63,650 bases of DNA, from the NCBI GenBank assembly GCA_031261705.1, contig JAISJD010000031.1:1-63650 (forward strand). Direction: 5' to 3'. The position numbers were made by a program, and so were the translations under genes. Within the stretch, counting starts at the first letter, position 1, and each line of letters starts with the position of its first letter. The DNA comes from Lactobacillales bacterium. Lineage in GTDB: Bacteria; Bacillota; Bacilli; Lactobacillales; Streptococcaceae. Shown here in pieces: positions 1 through 9,066 of this stretch. The notes under the pieces were generated by a model. It ran no database searches. It was not told the origin of the DNA and saw nothing but the letters and a program-made list of their open reading frames with translations.

Positions 1-35
1 TCTTGAAACCAGTCGCTTAGTTATTCGTTTATAAC

Positions 36-59
36 AAAAAACGGAGAAAGGATTTCTCC
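36..59 (-). terminator. Second rho-independent terminator downstream of glnA
   Basis: The arms GGAGAAA (43-49) and TTTCTCC (53-59) enclose a 3-nt loop. Read on the minus strand the stem is followed by six T residues (36-41). It lies about 80 nt beyond a stronger terminator, so it looks like a backup stop for glnA transcripts. The first 294 bases of the window hold only these two hairpins and no credible gene. Confidence 0.5.
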
Positions 60-130
60 TTCCTCCACTGACTCATTCTTTTAGAGAGTTTTCTCACCCA
101 CATCATTTGACAAAGAGCCATAATTTGGTG

Positions 131-185
131 AAACAAAAAACTAGGTGTGAATGGTTGTGAAACATCACACCGTAATCACACCTAG
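131..185 (-). terminator. Terminator of the glnRA operon
   Basis: A perfect 10-bp inverted repeat, CTAGGTGTGA (141-150) with TCACACCTAG (176-185), encloses a smaller nested hairpin (about 153-171). On the minus strand it is followed by a T-rich tract (131-140). It lies about 110 nt past the glnA stop codon. Confidence 0.75.
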
Positions 186-294
186 TATATATAATGATTC
201 ATTTTAAACCATTTCCGATTTTTTATGAAACAGCTAGAAATTACATTTTATCAATGAAATGATATTATATAAAATGGAAAATTTATTTAATTTT

Positions 295-1635
295 TTAATA
301 CAATTCAAGATATTGTTCTGTTTCCCATTGAGAGACTGTTTGTGCATAAGAAGCCCATTCTAATTTCTTCGCTTCAACGAAGTTTGCATAGATGTGCTTA
401 CCAAGAGCATCTTTTACAACATCATCTTTTCTCAATTCTTTTACAGCATTGTGTAAAGTTGATGGAAGATCAACGATTCCAGCAGCTTGACGTTCTTCTT
501 CTGTCATCACGTAGATATTGCTTTCCACTGGTGCTGGTGCTTCAATCTTGTTCTTGATTCCGTCTAAGCCCACTTGTAATAAAACAGCTAATGCTAAATA
601 TGGATTTGCTGTTGGATCAACTGAACGTAATTCTAAACGTGTTGAAAGACCACGAGAAGCAGGAACGCGGATTAATGGTGAACGGTTACGTCCTGCCCAA
701 GCCACGTATACAGGTGCTTCATAGCCCGGTACTAAACGTTTATAAGAGTTTACTGTTGGGTTTGTTACCGCAGTAAAGTTACGTGCGTGTTTAATTAAAC
801 CGCCTAAGAAATGGTAAGCTGTTTCAGATAATTCCATTTCACCGTTTGGATCGTAGAACGCATTTTCATTTCCTCTGAAAAGCGACATGTTACAGTGCAT
901 CCCACTACCATTAATGCCGAAAACTGGTTTTGCCATAAATGTAGCATGCAAGCCATGTTTACGAGCAATTGTTTTTACTACTAATTTGAATGTTTGAATA
1001 TTATCACATGCTTCTACAACATCCGCATATTTAAAGTCAATTTCATGTTGTCCAATCGCTACTTCATGGTGAGAAGCTTCGACTTCAAAGCCTAAGTTTT
1101 CTAACTCAAGAACGATTTCACGACGACAATTTTCACCTAAGTCTGTTGGCGCTAAGTCAAAGTAACCACCTTTGTCATTTACGTCCGTTGTAATTTTTCC
1201 GTTGTCATCTAATTTGAATAAGAAAAATTCAGGTTCAGGTCCTAAGTTAAAGGATGTAAAGCCAGCGTCCTTCATATCTTTAATTGCACGTTTTAAGTTT
1301 CCACGAGGGTCTCCAGCAAATGGTGTGCCATCTGGATTGTAAACGTCACAGATTAGACGAGCCACTTTCCCATGTTCAGATTCCCAAGGGAAAATCATCC
1401 AAGTATCTAAATCAGGAAATAAGTACATGTCTGATTCATTAATACGGACAAATCCTTCAATTGAAGAACCATCAAACATCATCTTGTTTTCTAAAACCTT
1501 TTCTAATTGAGACACAGGAACTTCAACGTTTTTGATAGTTCCTAGAATGTCCGTAAACATTAAACGTAAGAAACGAACATTTTCTTCTTCTGCAAATTTT
1601 GTAATATCTGCTGCTGAGTAACCTTTTTTAGCCAT
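295..1635 (-). CDS. glnA: Glutamine synthetase, type I (GSI-alpha)
   Basis: ATP-dependent condensation of glutamate and ammonium to glutamine in the cytoplasm. It is 446 residues, the usual length of Gram-positive GSI-alpha, which is feedback-inhibited by glutamine and not adenylylated. The beta-grasp segment FDGSSIEGF (residues 54-62) and the ATP-site segment [13 protein letters not shown] are visible. Arg64, just after the grasp segment, should correspond to the regulatory Arg62 of Bacillus subtilis GlnA by head-to-tail alignment. The start has AGGAG upstream. It follows glnR by 29 nt and ends in a strong hairpin terminator, so glnR-glnA is a two-gene operon, expected to be repressed by GlnR bound to feedback-inhibited GlnA when nitrogen is plentiful. 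Confidence 0.97.
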   Translation of the reverse strand: MAKKGYSAADITKFAEEENVRFLRLMFTDILGTIKNVEVPVSQLEKVLENKMMFDGSSIEGFVRINESDMYLFPDLDTWMIFPWESEHGKVARLICDVYNPDGTPFAGDPRGNLKRAIKDMKDAGFTSFNLGPEPEFFLFKLDDNGKITTDVNDKGGYFDLAPTDLGENCRREIVLELENLGFEVEASHHEVAIGQHEIDFKYADVVEACDNIQTFKLVVKTIARKHGLHATFMAKPVFGINGSGMHCNMSLFRGNENAFYDPNGEMELSETAYHFLGGLIKHARNFTAVTNPTVNSYKRLVPGYEAPVYVAWAGRNRSPLIRVPASRGLSTRLELRSVDPTANPYLALAVLLQVGLDGIKNKIEAPAPVESNIYVMTEEERQAAGIVDLPSTLHNAVKELRKDDVVKDALGKHIYANFVEAKKLEWASYAQTVSQWETEQYLELY

Positions 1636-1664
1636 AGACCTTTTCTCCTTTTTTGTGTGAGCCT

Positions 1665-2042
1665 CTATAATCGAGGGCTGCCAAATAGATTGGGATTTCT
1701 TGGTGCAAGCCCACCTTGAGAAACTAACTCATCATGTAAAATGCGACGAACATCCTCATCGGTAAGTGTTGAATTAACATGTGCTTCAGCCTCCGCTTGC
1801 TTCATTTCATAGACGCGCTTTATTCCAGCCATATTTAAACCATCGGCAAGATAATCTTTTATCTCAAGCAAAACATCTATATCGTTCAATGAATACATGC
1901 GACGATTTCCTTCACTTCTTTCCGGAAAAATTAGTGACTGCTCCTCGTAATAACGAATCTGACGAGCAGATAAATCAGTCAATTTCATGACTGTACCAAT
2001 TGGAAAAACAGACATGGAACGGCGTAGCTCTTTTTCTTTCAT
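1665..2042 (-). CDS. glnR: GlnR, MerR-family nitrogen repressor
   Basis: DNA-binding repressor of glnRA and other nitrogen genes. It has 125 residues, with an N-terminal MerR winged helix ([15 protein letters not shown]) and a short C-terminal tail of the kind that senses glutamine synthetase. The start at 2042 is chosen over an in-frame ATG at 2078 because GAGGAGG stands 6-7 nt upstream and because GlnR proteins begin with a short [14 protein letters not shown] head. A promoter and a perfect GlnR box lie immediately upstream, implying autoregulation. Confidence 0.95.
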   Translation of the reverse strand: MKEKELRRSMSVFPIGTVMKLTDLSARQIRYYEEQSLIFPERSEGNRRMYSLNDIDVLLEIKDYLADGLNMAGIKRVYEMKQAEAEAHVNSTLTDEDVRRILHDELVSQGGLAPRNPNLFGSPRL

Positions 2043-2068
2043 GCAAACCCTCCTCACTTGCTGATTTA

Positions 2069-2097
2069 AGGATACCAATCTCTTTTTCGTCTGTCAA
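2069..2097 (-). promoter_or_regulatory. glnRA promoter
   Basis: On the minus strand TTGACA (2097-2092) is followed after 17 nt by TATCCT (2074-2069). The -35 is a perfect consensus; the -10 matches four of six. The leader would be about 20 nt, ending in a strong Shine-Dalgarno sequence for glnR. Confidence 0.7.
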
Positions 2098-2104
2098 CAT
2101 TTAA

Positions 2105-2121
2105 TGTTACATTTCCTTACA
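2105..2121. promoter_or_regulatory. GlnR operator
   Basis: TGTTA-N7-TTACA is an exact match to the established GlnR/TnrA box TGTNA-N7-TNACA. It starts 8 nt upstream of the glnRA -35 hexamer, a usual place for GlnR autoregulation. Confidence 0.85.
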
Positions 2122-2170
2122 TTAATTTAAAATTTTCTAAGGTTTCGAGATTTTAGCTACTAATCTATTT

Positions 2171-2198
2171 AAAAAAGGCAGAGTTTCCACTCCACCTT
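2171..2198 (-). terminator. Terminator after the ynbB-like gene
   Basis: A stem made of AAGG/CCTT and GAGT/ACTC with a GGAA loop, followed on the minus strand by TTTTTT (2176-2171). It separates the miaA-hflX-ynbB transcript from glnRA. Confidence 0.7.
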
Positions 2199-2204
2199 AC
2201 GTTT

Positions 2205-3461
2205 TTATTTTGAAAAATACACATCATTTACCGCATGAGAAATAGCTAATTTCACATGTTCATAGGTTAGACCCCCTTGAATATACAAGCGGTACGGTTC
2301 GCGAATAGGTCCGTCAGAAGAAAGCTCAATACTTGCCCCTTGCACAAAGGTGCCTGCTGCCATGATAATATCATCCTCATAACCTGGCATGTAAGATGGA
2401 ATAGGTGCCACAAAAGAATCAACAGGGCTAAAACATTGAATTGCTTGGCAGAAAGTAATCATCGCTTTCTTATTCTTCAATTCAACCGTTTGAATCAGAT
2501 CCGTTCTTGGATCATTCCATGCAGGATTAGATTCCACACCAAATTCTTCTAGTAGCCCCGCCGCAAAAACCGCTCCTTGAACTGCTTGTGAAACAACGTG
2601 AGGTGCTAAGAAAAAGCCTTGTAGCATATCTGCCACTGTTCCAAGCATTGCCCCACCTTCGCTACCTACACCCGGCGTTGTTAAACGATAGGCGCAGCGT
2701 TCCACTAGCTCTGCTTTTCCTGCTAAGTAGCCACCTGTTTTTGCTAAACCGCCACCTGGATTTTTAATCAATGAGCCTGCCATAATATCGGCACCGACCT
2801 GCGTAGGCTCTAATTTTTCAGCAAATTCGCCATAACAGTTATCCACAAAAATAATCAATTCAGGATTAATTGCTTTGACAAAATCACACATTTCTTTAAT
2901 CTTTTCAATGGTATACGAAGGACGACCTGCATAACCACGAGAACGTTGAATCGCTACCACCTTTGTCTTATCTGTAATTTTTTCACGGATTCCCTCAAAG
3001 TCAATATCCCCGTTAGGCAATACATCCACTTGATCAAAACCGATATGATATTCCTTTAATGAACCGATACCGTTTCCTGTTACGCCAATCACTTCAAGTA
3101 ATGTATCATAAGGTTCCCCTGTAATATAAAGTAACTCGTCATCAGGACGTAATAACCCAAACAAAGCAGTCGCAATTGCATGTGTTCCTGAAATTATCTG
3201 TGGACGAACAAGTGCTGCTTCAGCACCAAAGCTATCCGCATAGATTTTTTCTAATGCGTCACGACCTGTATCGTCATAGCCATAGCCAGTAGATGGAGCA
3301 AAATGACTTTCTGACACTTGATGTTGATGAAAAGCTTCTAACACCTTTGCTTGATTATAAAGGGCAATTTCTTGAATTTCCGCTCGTTTTCCAGCAATTT
3401 TTTCATCGACTTTTTTTATTTTTTTTACTAATTCTTCGTTCAATCCTGTTGACCAATTCAT
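2205..3461 (-). CDS. ynbB: PLP-dependent lyase of the methionine gamma-lyase/YnbB family
   Basis: A 418-residue fold-type I PLP enzyme of the family often annotated methionine gamma-lyase or 'aluminium resistance protein'; the true substrate in this family is not settled. SLIKNPGGG carries the probable PLP-binding lysine, and VDNCYGEF carries the cofactor-contacting aspartate. The start at 3461 (ATG AAT TGG) is preferred over upstream in-frame codons: AGAAGG sits 9 nt before it, and the longer forms would run back into hflX. It follows hflX by 13 nt, the same order as ynbA(hflX)-ynbB-glnR-glnA in Bacillus subtilis. Confidence 0.88.
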   Translation of the reverse strand: MNWSTGLNEELVKKIKKVDEKIAGKRAEIQEIALYNQAKVLEAFHQHQVSESHFAPSTGYGYDDTGRDALEKIYADSFGAEAALVRPQIISGTHAIATALFGLLRPDDELLYITGEPYDTLLEVIGVTGNGIGSLKEYHIGFDQVDVLPNGDIDFEGIREKITDKTKVVAIQRSRGYAGRPSYTIEKIKEMCDFVKAINPELIIFVDNCYGEFAEKLEPTQVGADIMAGSLIKNPGGGLAKTGGYLAGKAELVERCAYRLTTPGVGSEGGAMLGTVADMLQGFFLAPHVVSQAVQGAVFAAGLLEEFGVESNPAWNDPRTDLIQTVELKNKKAMITFCQAIQCFSPVDSFVAPIPSYMPGYEDDIIMAAGTFVQGASIELSSDGPIREPYRLYIQGGLTYEHVKLAISHAVNDVYFSK

Positions 3462-3474
3462 TTCTCTCATCCTT

Positions 3475-4719
3475 CTATTCTTCTTTTTCTCCGTAATGTT
3501 TCCACTTAGAATCCTCTTTCGCAAAACCTTTCACATGATAATCGTTTTCTTCTTCACGATATTCCTCTGTTAAGAGAATAGTGGTACGGCGTAATTCATT
3601 TAATACATCGCCTTTTGAAGCTGGTACTGAAAATTCATAAGGCACCATAATTTCCATGATTTTCTTTCGTACCGCATCTGTTAATATTTCCTTCCCAACA
3701 GTTGATTTTGCTGAAATCAATGTATTTGGAAACAAAGTCGGTACAAAGTCTGAAGATACTTTATCCGATTTATTATAAACCGTTAAAACAGGCGTTTTCT
3801 CCATATCTAAATCCTTTAGTAAATCCATCACAGTCTGTTCATGCTGTAATCTATCCTCTGCGCTAGCATCAACCACGTGAAGTAACAAATCCATATTTTG
3901 ACTTTCCTCCAAGGTAGAGTGAAAGGCTTCAACTAATTGGGTTGGCAAATCTTGAATAAAACCAACTGTATCTGTTAATGTTACCATCAAACCTTGTGGT
4001 AGCTGCCACTTCTTCGTTAACGGGTCTAAAGTCGCAAATAATTGATTTTCCTCATAGGTGTCTGCGCTTGTCAATAGATTTAGAATCGTTGACTTTCCAG
4101 CATTCGTATAACCGATTAGCCCAATCTGGAAAACATCCGAGGTTTTTCTCTTTTCTCGACTGCGTTTTCGATGGGCGCTAACTTCTTTTAATTCCTTACG
4201 AATTAAAGAAATTTTATAACGAATGTGTCTTCGATCTGTTTCCAATTTCGTTTCCCCAGGGCCACGAGCACCAATCCCGCCACCTTGACGAGAAAGAGAA
4301 ATCCCTTGTCCAGTAAGTCTTGGTAATAAATAATTTAACTGCGCCAGTTCAACCTGAAGTTTTCCCTCACGCGAACGGGCACGCAAAGCAAAAATATCCA
4401 AAATCAACTGTACACGGTCAATCACGCGCACGCCCACACTTTCTTCAAGAAGTGAATTTTGACGTGGTGTTAATTCATGATTAAAAACAATAAGATCTGC
4501 CTCATAAGCATCTACCAGTTGGACTAATTCTTCCAGTTTTCCTTTTCCAATAACCGTTCGTCTATCAATCTGCGGACGATTTTGTGTCAGTTGAAAAACG
4601 ACCTCTCCGTCTGCAGTTTTGGTTAAATTCGCTAATTCTTTCATTGAGGACTCAAAACTACGCTCATTTTCATCTGTTTTGACGCCAACAAGAATCACTT
4701 TTTCTCTTATTTTATCCAT
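3475..4719 (-). CDS. hflX: GTPase HflX
   Basis: A 414-residue ribosome-associated GTPase that splits or rescues stalled ribosomes in other bacteria. An N-terminal HflX domain carries the conserved glycine-rich linker GIGARGPGETKLE. The G domain shows GYTNAGKS (P-loop), DTVGF (G3) and NKSD (G4). It sits between miaA and the ynbB-like gene with gaps of less than 20 nt, so the three are probably one transcript. The hfq gene found between miaA and hflX in bacilli is absent, as in many Lactobacillales. Confidence 0.95.
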   Translation of the reverse strand: MDKIREKVILVGVKTDENERSFESSMKELANLTKTADGEVVFQLTQNRPQIDRRTVIGKGKLEELVQLVDAYEADLIVFNHELTPRQNSLLEESVGVRVIDRVQLILDIFALRARSREGKLQVELAQLNYLLPRLTGQGISLSRQGGGIGARGPGETKLETDRRHIRYKISLIRKELKEVSAHRKRSREKRKTSDVFQIGLIGYTNAGKSTILNLLTSADTYEENQLFATLDPLTKKWQLPQGLMVTLTDTVGFIQDLPTQLVEAFHSTLEESQNMDLLLHVVDASAEDRLQHEQTVMDLLKDLDMEKTPVLTVYNKSDKVSSDFVPTLFPNTLISAKSTVGKEILTDAVRKKIMEIMVPYEFSVPASKGDVLNELRRTTILLTEEYREEENDYHVKGFAKEDSKWKHYGEKEE

Positions 4720-4736
4720 AGTTTTTCCTTATTCAG

Positions 4737-5654
4737 TCAGCTTTCCAGCCAATCTGATACTTTCTTTTCTAATTTTTCTAATTCTTCAGGATGTTCCACC
4801 AAGTTCCACCATGAAACCTCCATGCGATTTCTAAACCACGTTAGCTGTCGTTTTGCATAACGTCGTGAATTTCGTTTAATCAATTCTAGTGCTTCCTCTA
4901 AGTCAATCTCGCCACGAAAATACGGAAATAATTCCTTATAACCAATTCCTTGACTCGCCTGAACATCAGTTAATTCAAACAATGTTTTAGCTTCCTCAAG
5001 TAGTCCAAGGCCCGCCATAGTGTCTACTCGTTGGTTAATCCGCTCATAAAGCAAAGCTCTATCGGTCGTTAAACCAAGAATTAAGCTGTCATACAAGGCA
5101 CTATTTTCTCCGTCCGCTTCTAAAATACTTCTACCAGTTTTCTCAAAAACTTCAAGCGCACGTATGACTCTTCGAGAATTATTCGCATGAATTTTTTCAG
5201 CTGCTTGCATGTCACGCTCTTGAAGTAACTGCCACAAAGCTTCTTTGCCACGCTCTGCTTCATAAACTTCGTATTTTTCTCGCTCGCTGCTAGCTTCCTC
5301 TTTTCCACCTAAAGAATAATCCTCAAGAAGTGACTGGATATAAAGCCCCGTCCCTCCAACTACTATTGGAAGTTTTCCCTCATCTGTGAGACGGTCAATC
5401 CATGCACGCCCTTCCTGCTGAAAATTGGCGGCAGAATACTTTTCAGAAATTTCTCGAACGTCAATTAAGTGATGGACCGCCTGCGCTTGCTCCTCTAAAG
5501 TTGCCTTAGCCGTACCAATATTCAATTTTTTATAAATTTGTAAGGAATCTCCGCTGATAATTTCACCGTTAAACTTCTGTGCTAGCTCTATCCCTAAAGC
5601 TGTTTTCCCAACCGCTGTCGGGCCCGCTACAACAAGCACTTTCTTTTTTTTCAT
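4737..5654 (-). CDS. miaA: tRNA dimethylallyltransferase MiaA
   Basis: Transfers a dimethylallyl group to N6 of A37 in tRNAs that read UNN codons. The P-loop GPTAVGKT lies at residues 11-18, followed by the family signature ISGDSLQIYK. Two starts are possible: ATG at 5672 with AGGAA abutting it, or ATG at 5654 with GGAGTGG 8-9 nt upstream. The second is chosen because of spacing and because family members begin a few residues before the P-loop. It would be 305 residues, a normal length. First gene of the miaA-hflX-ynbB run. Confidence 0.94.
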   Translation of the reverse strand: MKKKKVLVVAGPTAVGKTALGIELAQKFNGEIISGDSLQIYKKLNIGTAKATLEEQAQAVHHLIDVREISEKYSAANFQQEGRAWIDRLTDEGKLPIVVGGTGLYIQSLLEDYSLGGKEEASSEREKYEVYEAERGKEALWQLLQERDMQAAEKIHANNSRRVIRALEVFEKTGRSILEADGENSALYDSLILGLTTDRALLYERINQRVDTMAGLGLLEEAKTLFELTDVQASQGIGYKELFPYFRGEIDLEEALELIKRNSRRYAKRQLTWFRNRMEVSWWNLVEHPEELEKLEKKVSDWLES

Positions 5655-5681
5655 AAACGTCGCCCACTCCATTTCCTATCT

Positions 5682-5710
5682 ATTGTACCATTTTGAAGTA
5701 AGATTATAAA
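5682..5710 (-). promoter_or_regulatory. Probable miaA promoter
   Basis: On the minus strand TTTATA (5710-5705), a 17-nt spacer and TACAAT (5687-5682). Each hexamer is one or two mismatches from consensus. Confidence 0.4.
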
Positions 5711-5833
5711 TTACAAGAGTATTTAAAGTGGAATTTTTGTAAAAGATAGTTCATAATAAATGTGTAGTTATTTCAAGAATTTTAAACGAGTTGGAAATCT
5801 AGCTTGTTAAAAAATGAAAGTCAGGTGAACAAA

Positions 5834-6007
5834 ATGGCAAAAAGCAAATTTGGTTCAGGCGTTTTAACTGGGATTGCCGTTACATTAGGTGCAGTAGCTG
5901 CCGGTATTGCTGCCTTGAAGAAAACAGTGGTTGACCCAATCGACGAAAAAGAAAAAATGATTGAAGACAACCGTAAAAAAGCACAACGTAAACGTATCTC
6001 ACGTTAA
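5834..6007 (+). CDS. DUF3042 family small membrane protein
   Basis: A 57-residue protein with one N-terminal hydrophobic helix (GVLTGIAVTLGAVAAGIAAL) and a highly charged C-terminal tail ending in KKAQRKRISR. This matches the DUF3042 family of Lactobacillales, whose function is unknown. The start at 5834 is chosen over 5804 because AGGTGA lies 5-6 nt before it and the family is 55-60 residues long. It is monocistronic, divergent from miaA, and ends in its own hairpin terminator. Confidence 0.85.
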   Translation: MAKSKFGSGVLTGIAVTLGAVAAGIAALKKTVVDPIDEKEKMIEDNRKKAQRKRISR

Positions 6008-6018
6008 TTCAACATTTG

Positions 6019-6050
6019 CAGTAGTCCTTTTAGGATTACTGTTTTTTCTT
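6019..6050 (+). terminator. Terminator of the DUF3042 gene
   Basis: CAGTAGTCC (6019-6027) pairs with GGATTACTG (6033-6041) with one G-U pair. It is followed by TTTTTTCTTT. Confidence 0.85.
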
Positions 6051-6052
6051 TG

Positions 6053-6085
6053 TAAAAAAACTCTCACAGAAAAAATCCATGAGAG
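6053..6085 (-). terminator. Terminator of the YtxH-like gene
   Basis: CTCTCA (6061-6066) and TGAGAG (6080-6085) form a stem. On the minus strand it is followed by seven T residues (6060-6054). Confidence 0.75.
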
Positions 6086-6094
6086 ATAATTTTA

Positions 6095-6580
6095 TTATTC
6101 ATTTACTTCTTCCATTACTTCTTTAGCAGTCTCGTTGACTGTATCTTTCGCATCAGCGGCTGTATTTTTGACTCCATCTACTACTTCTTTTGCGTCATCT
6201 GCTTTATCTTCAACAAAATTGGTTGCATCTAACACAATATCATTATCTGCCAATTCGTCTGTTGTTTTTTTGAAACGTTCAGATAGGTCTGATTTTTGTT
6301 GACGTAATTTTTCAACAACATCATCTGATTTTCCGTTCGTTTTTTGACTGATTTTTTCTTGGAAATAAGCTGCTCTTTCTTTGGCTTTATCGCTAATTTC
6401 ATTTGTTTTTTCTTTTGCCAACTCTTTGTAATCGACATCGTCACTCGTGAAATCATCGACCTTATCGAGTAAGTCATCGCGTAATTCCTGACCAGATTTT
6501 GGCGCTAACAATAATGCACTAACTGCCGCAATGGTTCCCCCAATGATAGCACCTGCTAAAAAACCACCTTTTTTGCTCAT
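6095..6580 (-). CDS. YtxH domain-containing envelope protein
   Basis: A 161-residue protein with an N-terminal glycine-rich hydrophobic segment (GGFLAGAIIGGTIAAVSALL), followed by the APKSGQELR motif typical of YtxH proteins. The rest is a long, charged, alanine-rich helical region likely to form coiled coil. It probably sits in the membrane with the tail in the cytoplasm. The family is stress-associated in bacilli but has no defined biochemical role. It lies 28 nt downstream of the DUF948 gene, the same ytxG-ytxH pairing as in Bacillus. Confidence 0.85.
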   Translation of the reverse strand: MSKKGGFLAGAIIGGTIAAVSALLLAPKSGQELRDDLLDKVDDFTSDDVDYKELAKEKTNEISDKAKERAAYFQEKISQKTNGKSDDVVEKLRQQKSDLSERFKKTTDELADNDIVLDATNFVEDKADDAKEVVDGVKNTAADAKDTVNETAKEVMEEVNE

Positions 6581-6608
6581 ATAAATTCCTCCAAACTATT
6601 TATTGTTT

Positions 6609-7055
6609 CTAAATTTTTATATCTGTTGGTTTGTTTCTACTTCCTCTTTTACGCATCATTTTAAGGGCAGATTTTCCTACTGTTGCAGCAGTAACCGCTT
6701 TTCCAGAACTTTTCGTTGTAGCATTTACACGTGAAAGCATTTGACGACTTTGTGCATTCAAGTCAGAAACACTTTCACTTAAATCAGCAACTGCCTTAAA
6801 TAGTGGGTCGATTGTTTCAACCTTTCCATTCACATCATTTAGCAGAGTATTTGATTTCACCAATATCCCCTCTACCTCATGTAATAAAACATCTGTGTCT
6901 TTCTTTAAAACATTGATGGTTGAAGTCGTTTCATCAATCGTTTCATTTATTTTATTCACCGTTTTCATCACATTTAATAGTAAATTTACCAATACAACAA
7001 CTAAAACAACAAATGCGATAGCAGCAATCAATGCCGCAATTTCTGTGCCAGACAT
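6609..7055 (-). CDS. DUF948 (YtxG-like) membrane protein
   Basis: A 148-residue protein: one N-terminal transmembrane helix (about residues 5-28), then a heptad-rich region (NKINETIDETTSTINVL and onward) and a basic C-terminus. This is the layout of DUF948/YtxG proteins. The start at 7055 follows AAAGGGG at 8 nt; the longer in-frame start at 7112 has no ribosome site and would add a non-conserved head. Cotranscribed with the YtxH-like gene. In Bacillus this pair is beside murC; here murC is about 31 kb away. Confidence 0.85.
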   Translation of the reverse strand: MSGTEIAALIAAIAFVVLVVVLVNLLLNVMKTVNKINETIDETTSTINVLKKDTDVLLHEVEGILVKSNTLLNDVNGKVETIDPLFKAVADLSESVSDLNAQSRQMLSRVNATTKSSGKAVTAATVGKSALKMMRKRGSRNKPTDIKI

Positions 7056-7161
7056 ATATTTGACCCCTTTCTGTGCAGGAATAAACCTTCCTGTTAGATA
7101 TTTCACTACCAATTATAACAAAACTTAATTTATTCTACACCAAAGAACTCCTATAATCTTT

Positions 7162-7980
7162 TTATAGAAGCTCTTTTCTTTGGTAAAAAATGACACGTTT
7201 GTCACGAGTGCGAAAAATAATCAGCACTACTGCAACGATAAATAAAATCGCTGATAATCCCTGTGAAACTCGTAACCCGCCAAATAACATCAAGCTATCT
7301 GTTCGCAACCCTTCAATAAAGAATCGTCCGAAAGAATACCAAGCAATATAGGTTAAAAAGATATTTCCCTCTTTAAAGAAACGATTTTTCCTCCGTAAAG
7401 TCACCAATAGAATAAACCCTATCAAATTCCATACAGATTCATATAAAAAAGTTGGTTGATGATAAACACCATCTATCTTCATATTTTCAACAATAAACGT
7501 TGGTAAATGCAAGGTATGCGATAAGAAATTCTTGTTGACAGGACTTCCAAACGCCTCTTGATTCACAAAATTTCCCCAACGACCTATCGCTTGGGCTAAG
7601 ATTACACTGGGTGCTACAACATCTAAAAATTTCCAAACTGGAATAAACCGATGATAACAGAAAACTAATAACGTCAGGAAACCTGCTATCAGACCTCCGT
7701 AAATCGCAAGTCCTCCATTCCAAATAGCAAAAATTTCACTAAGATGATTTTTGTAATAACTCCATTGAAACAAAACATAATAAATTCTTGCGCCAATAAT
7801 TGAAATCGGTAGCCCCCAAAGAATAAAATCTGTCACATCATCGCCCTTTAATCCCACACGAACTGCTTCCCTACTACTTAACCAAACACCAAGAAGCACC
7901 CCTGAAACGATAAAGATAGCATACCAATGAATTTCTAAGCCAAAAAGCTTTAAAGCAATTGGATTAATGGAAGCTAACAT
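7162..7980 (-). CDS. lgt: Prolipoprotein diacylglyceryl transferase Lgt
   Basis: Adds diacylglycerol from phosphatidylglycerol to the lipobox cysteine of prelipoproteins, the first step of lipoprotein maturation at the membrane. It is 272 residues with about seven hydrophobic segments. It carries the family signature GRWGNFVNQEAFG and the essential early histidine region (LEIHWYAIF). Strong ribosome site GAGGAG. It starts 14 nt after hprK; this hprK-lgt order is common in low-GC Gram-positives. Confidence 0.97.
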   Translation of the reverse strand: MLASINPIALKLFGLEIHWYAIFIVSGVLLGVWLSSREAVRVGLKGDDVTDFILWGLPISIIGARIYYVLFQWSYYKNHLSEIFAIWNGGLAIYGGLIAGFLTLLVFCYHRFIPVWKFLDVVAPSVILAQAIGRWGNFVNQEAFGSPVNKNFLSHTLHLPTFIVENMKIDGVYHQPTFLYESVWNLIGFILLVTLRRKNRFFKEGNIFLTYIAWYSFGRFFIEGLRTDSLMLFGGLRVSQGLSAILFIVAVVLIIFRTRDKRVIFYQRKELL

Positions 7981-7994
7981 AGACTTCTCCTCAC

Positions 7995-8930
7995 TTACTC
8001 TTCTGAATTTTCGATGATTAGTCGGCTTAAACGCTCTTCAAAGGTCTTTGTCGCATCAAAGCCCATAGATTTTGCACGATAGTTCATCGCTGCTGCTTCG
8101 ATAATGATAGACAAGTTACGACCCGTTTTTACTGGAATACGCACTTGGGGAACATCAACATCAGCAATATGCACGATTTCAGGCTCATTTCCTAGACGAT
8201 CATATTTCTTTTCCTTCGACCATTGTTCTAGATAAATGGCTAATTGTACCTGCATAGAACCACGTACTGCACTTGCGCCAAATAAATTCATCACATCAAT
8301 GATACCAACTCCACGAATTTCAAGCAAATGTTCTAAAATTTTCGGAGGTTCACCCATAAGCGTTAATTCATCTTTTTGATACACGTCTACACGGTCATCT
8401 GCGATTAGACGGTGCCCACGCTTAATTAATTCTAGTCCTGTTTCAGACTTCCCAATGCCGCTGTCACCTTGAATTAATACCCCTAGCCCATAAACGTCCA
8501 TTAAGACCCCGTGAACGCTTGTACGAGGCGCTAGACGGTCGTCTAAATAACTAGAAATCTCACCCGACAAACGTGAGGTAGCAATCGGTGAACGTAAAAT
8601 AGGAACATTTTTCTCTTTTGCTGCGTCAACCACTTCTGGTGTAAATTCGAGCCCACGCGCAATCACCATAGCCGGTGTATCCTCTTGGAACAAACGGCGC
8701 ATAATAATTAAACGTTCTTCTGGAATCATCTGCTCCATGAAAGACATTTCCTTCTTACCAAAAAGCTGAATACGATCATGCGAATAATAGCTAAAATAAC
8801 CGGTCAATTCCAACCCCGGTCTTGAAATATCACTTGTTGAAATCTTTTTATCTAAACTAGAAGCTTCTCCGTAAATCACTTCAAGATTCAATTTCTTTAC
8901 CAAATCACTGACTTTTACAAATTCTGTCAT
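7995..8930 (-). CDS. hprK: HPr kinase/phosphorylase
   Basis: Phosphorylates and dephosphorylates Ser46 of HPr, and so sets CcpA-mediated carbon catabolite repression and PTS activity. It is 311 residues. His140, the P-loop GDSGIGKS at 155-162 and the HprK signature [10 protein letters not shown] near 204 are all present. It forms an operon with lgt. An extended -10 promoter element (TGTTACAAT, -10 at 8960-8955) lies just upstream. Confidence 0.97.
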   Translation of the reverse strand: MTEFVKVSDLVKKLNLEVIYGEASSLDKKISTSDISRPGLELTGYFSYYSHDRIQLFGKKEMSFMEQMIPEERLIIMRRLFQEDTPAMVIARGLEFTPEVVDAAKEKNVPILRSPIATSRLSGEISSYLDDRLAPRTSVHGVLMDVYGLGVLIQGDSGIGKSETGLELIKRGHRLIADDRVDVYQKDELTLMGEPPKILEHLLEIRGVGIIDVMNLFGASAVRGSMQVQLAIYLEQWSKEKKYDRLGNEPEIVHIADVDVPQVRIPVKTGRNLSIIIEAAAMNYRAKSMGFDATKTFEERLSRLIIENSEE

Positions 8931-9000
8931 TATTCTCCCTCATTTTCATTCCGTATTGTAACAGTTTTATTTTATCATTTTCGTTCTTTTATTACTAGAG

Positions 9001-9054
9001 GAAAAATAAAAAGGCTTTCACACTAGATTTTAAACACCTAGTAATGAAAACCCC
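9001..9054 (-). terminator. Terminator of the yvlBCD-like operon
   Basis: Paired segments ACTAG/CTAGT (9022-9026, 9038-9042), TTTCA/TGAAA (9016-9020, 9045-9049) and GG/CC make an interrupted stem. On the minus strand it is followed by a T-rich run (9012-9002). Confidence 0.65.
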
Positions 9055-9066
9055 ATAATACTATTT

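Noticed and set aside
7139..7184. Hairpin over the lgt stop codon as a terminator
   Set aside because: ACCAAAGAA/TTCTTTGGT and CTATAA/TTATAG do pair, but there is no T run after it on the minus strand.
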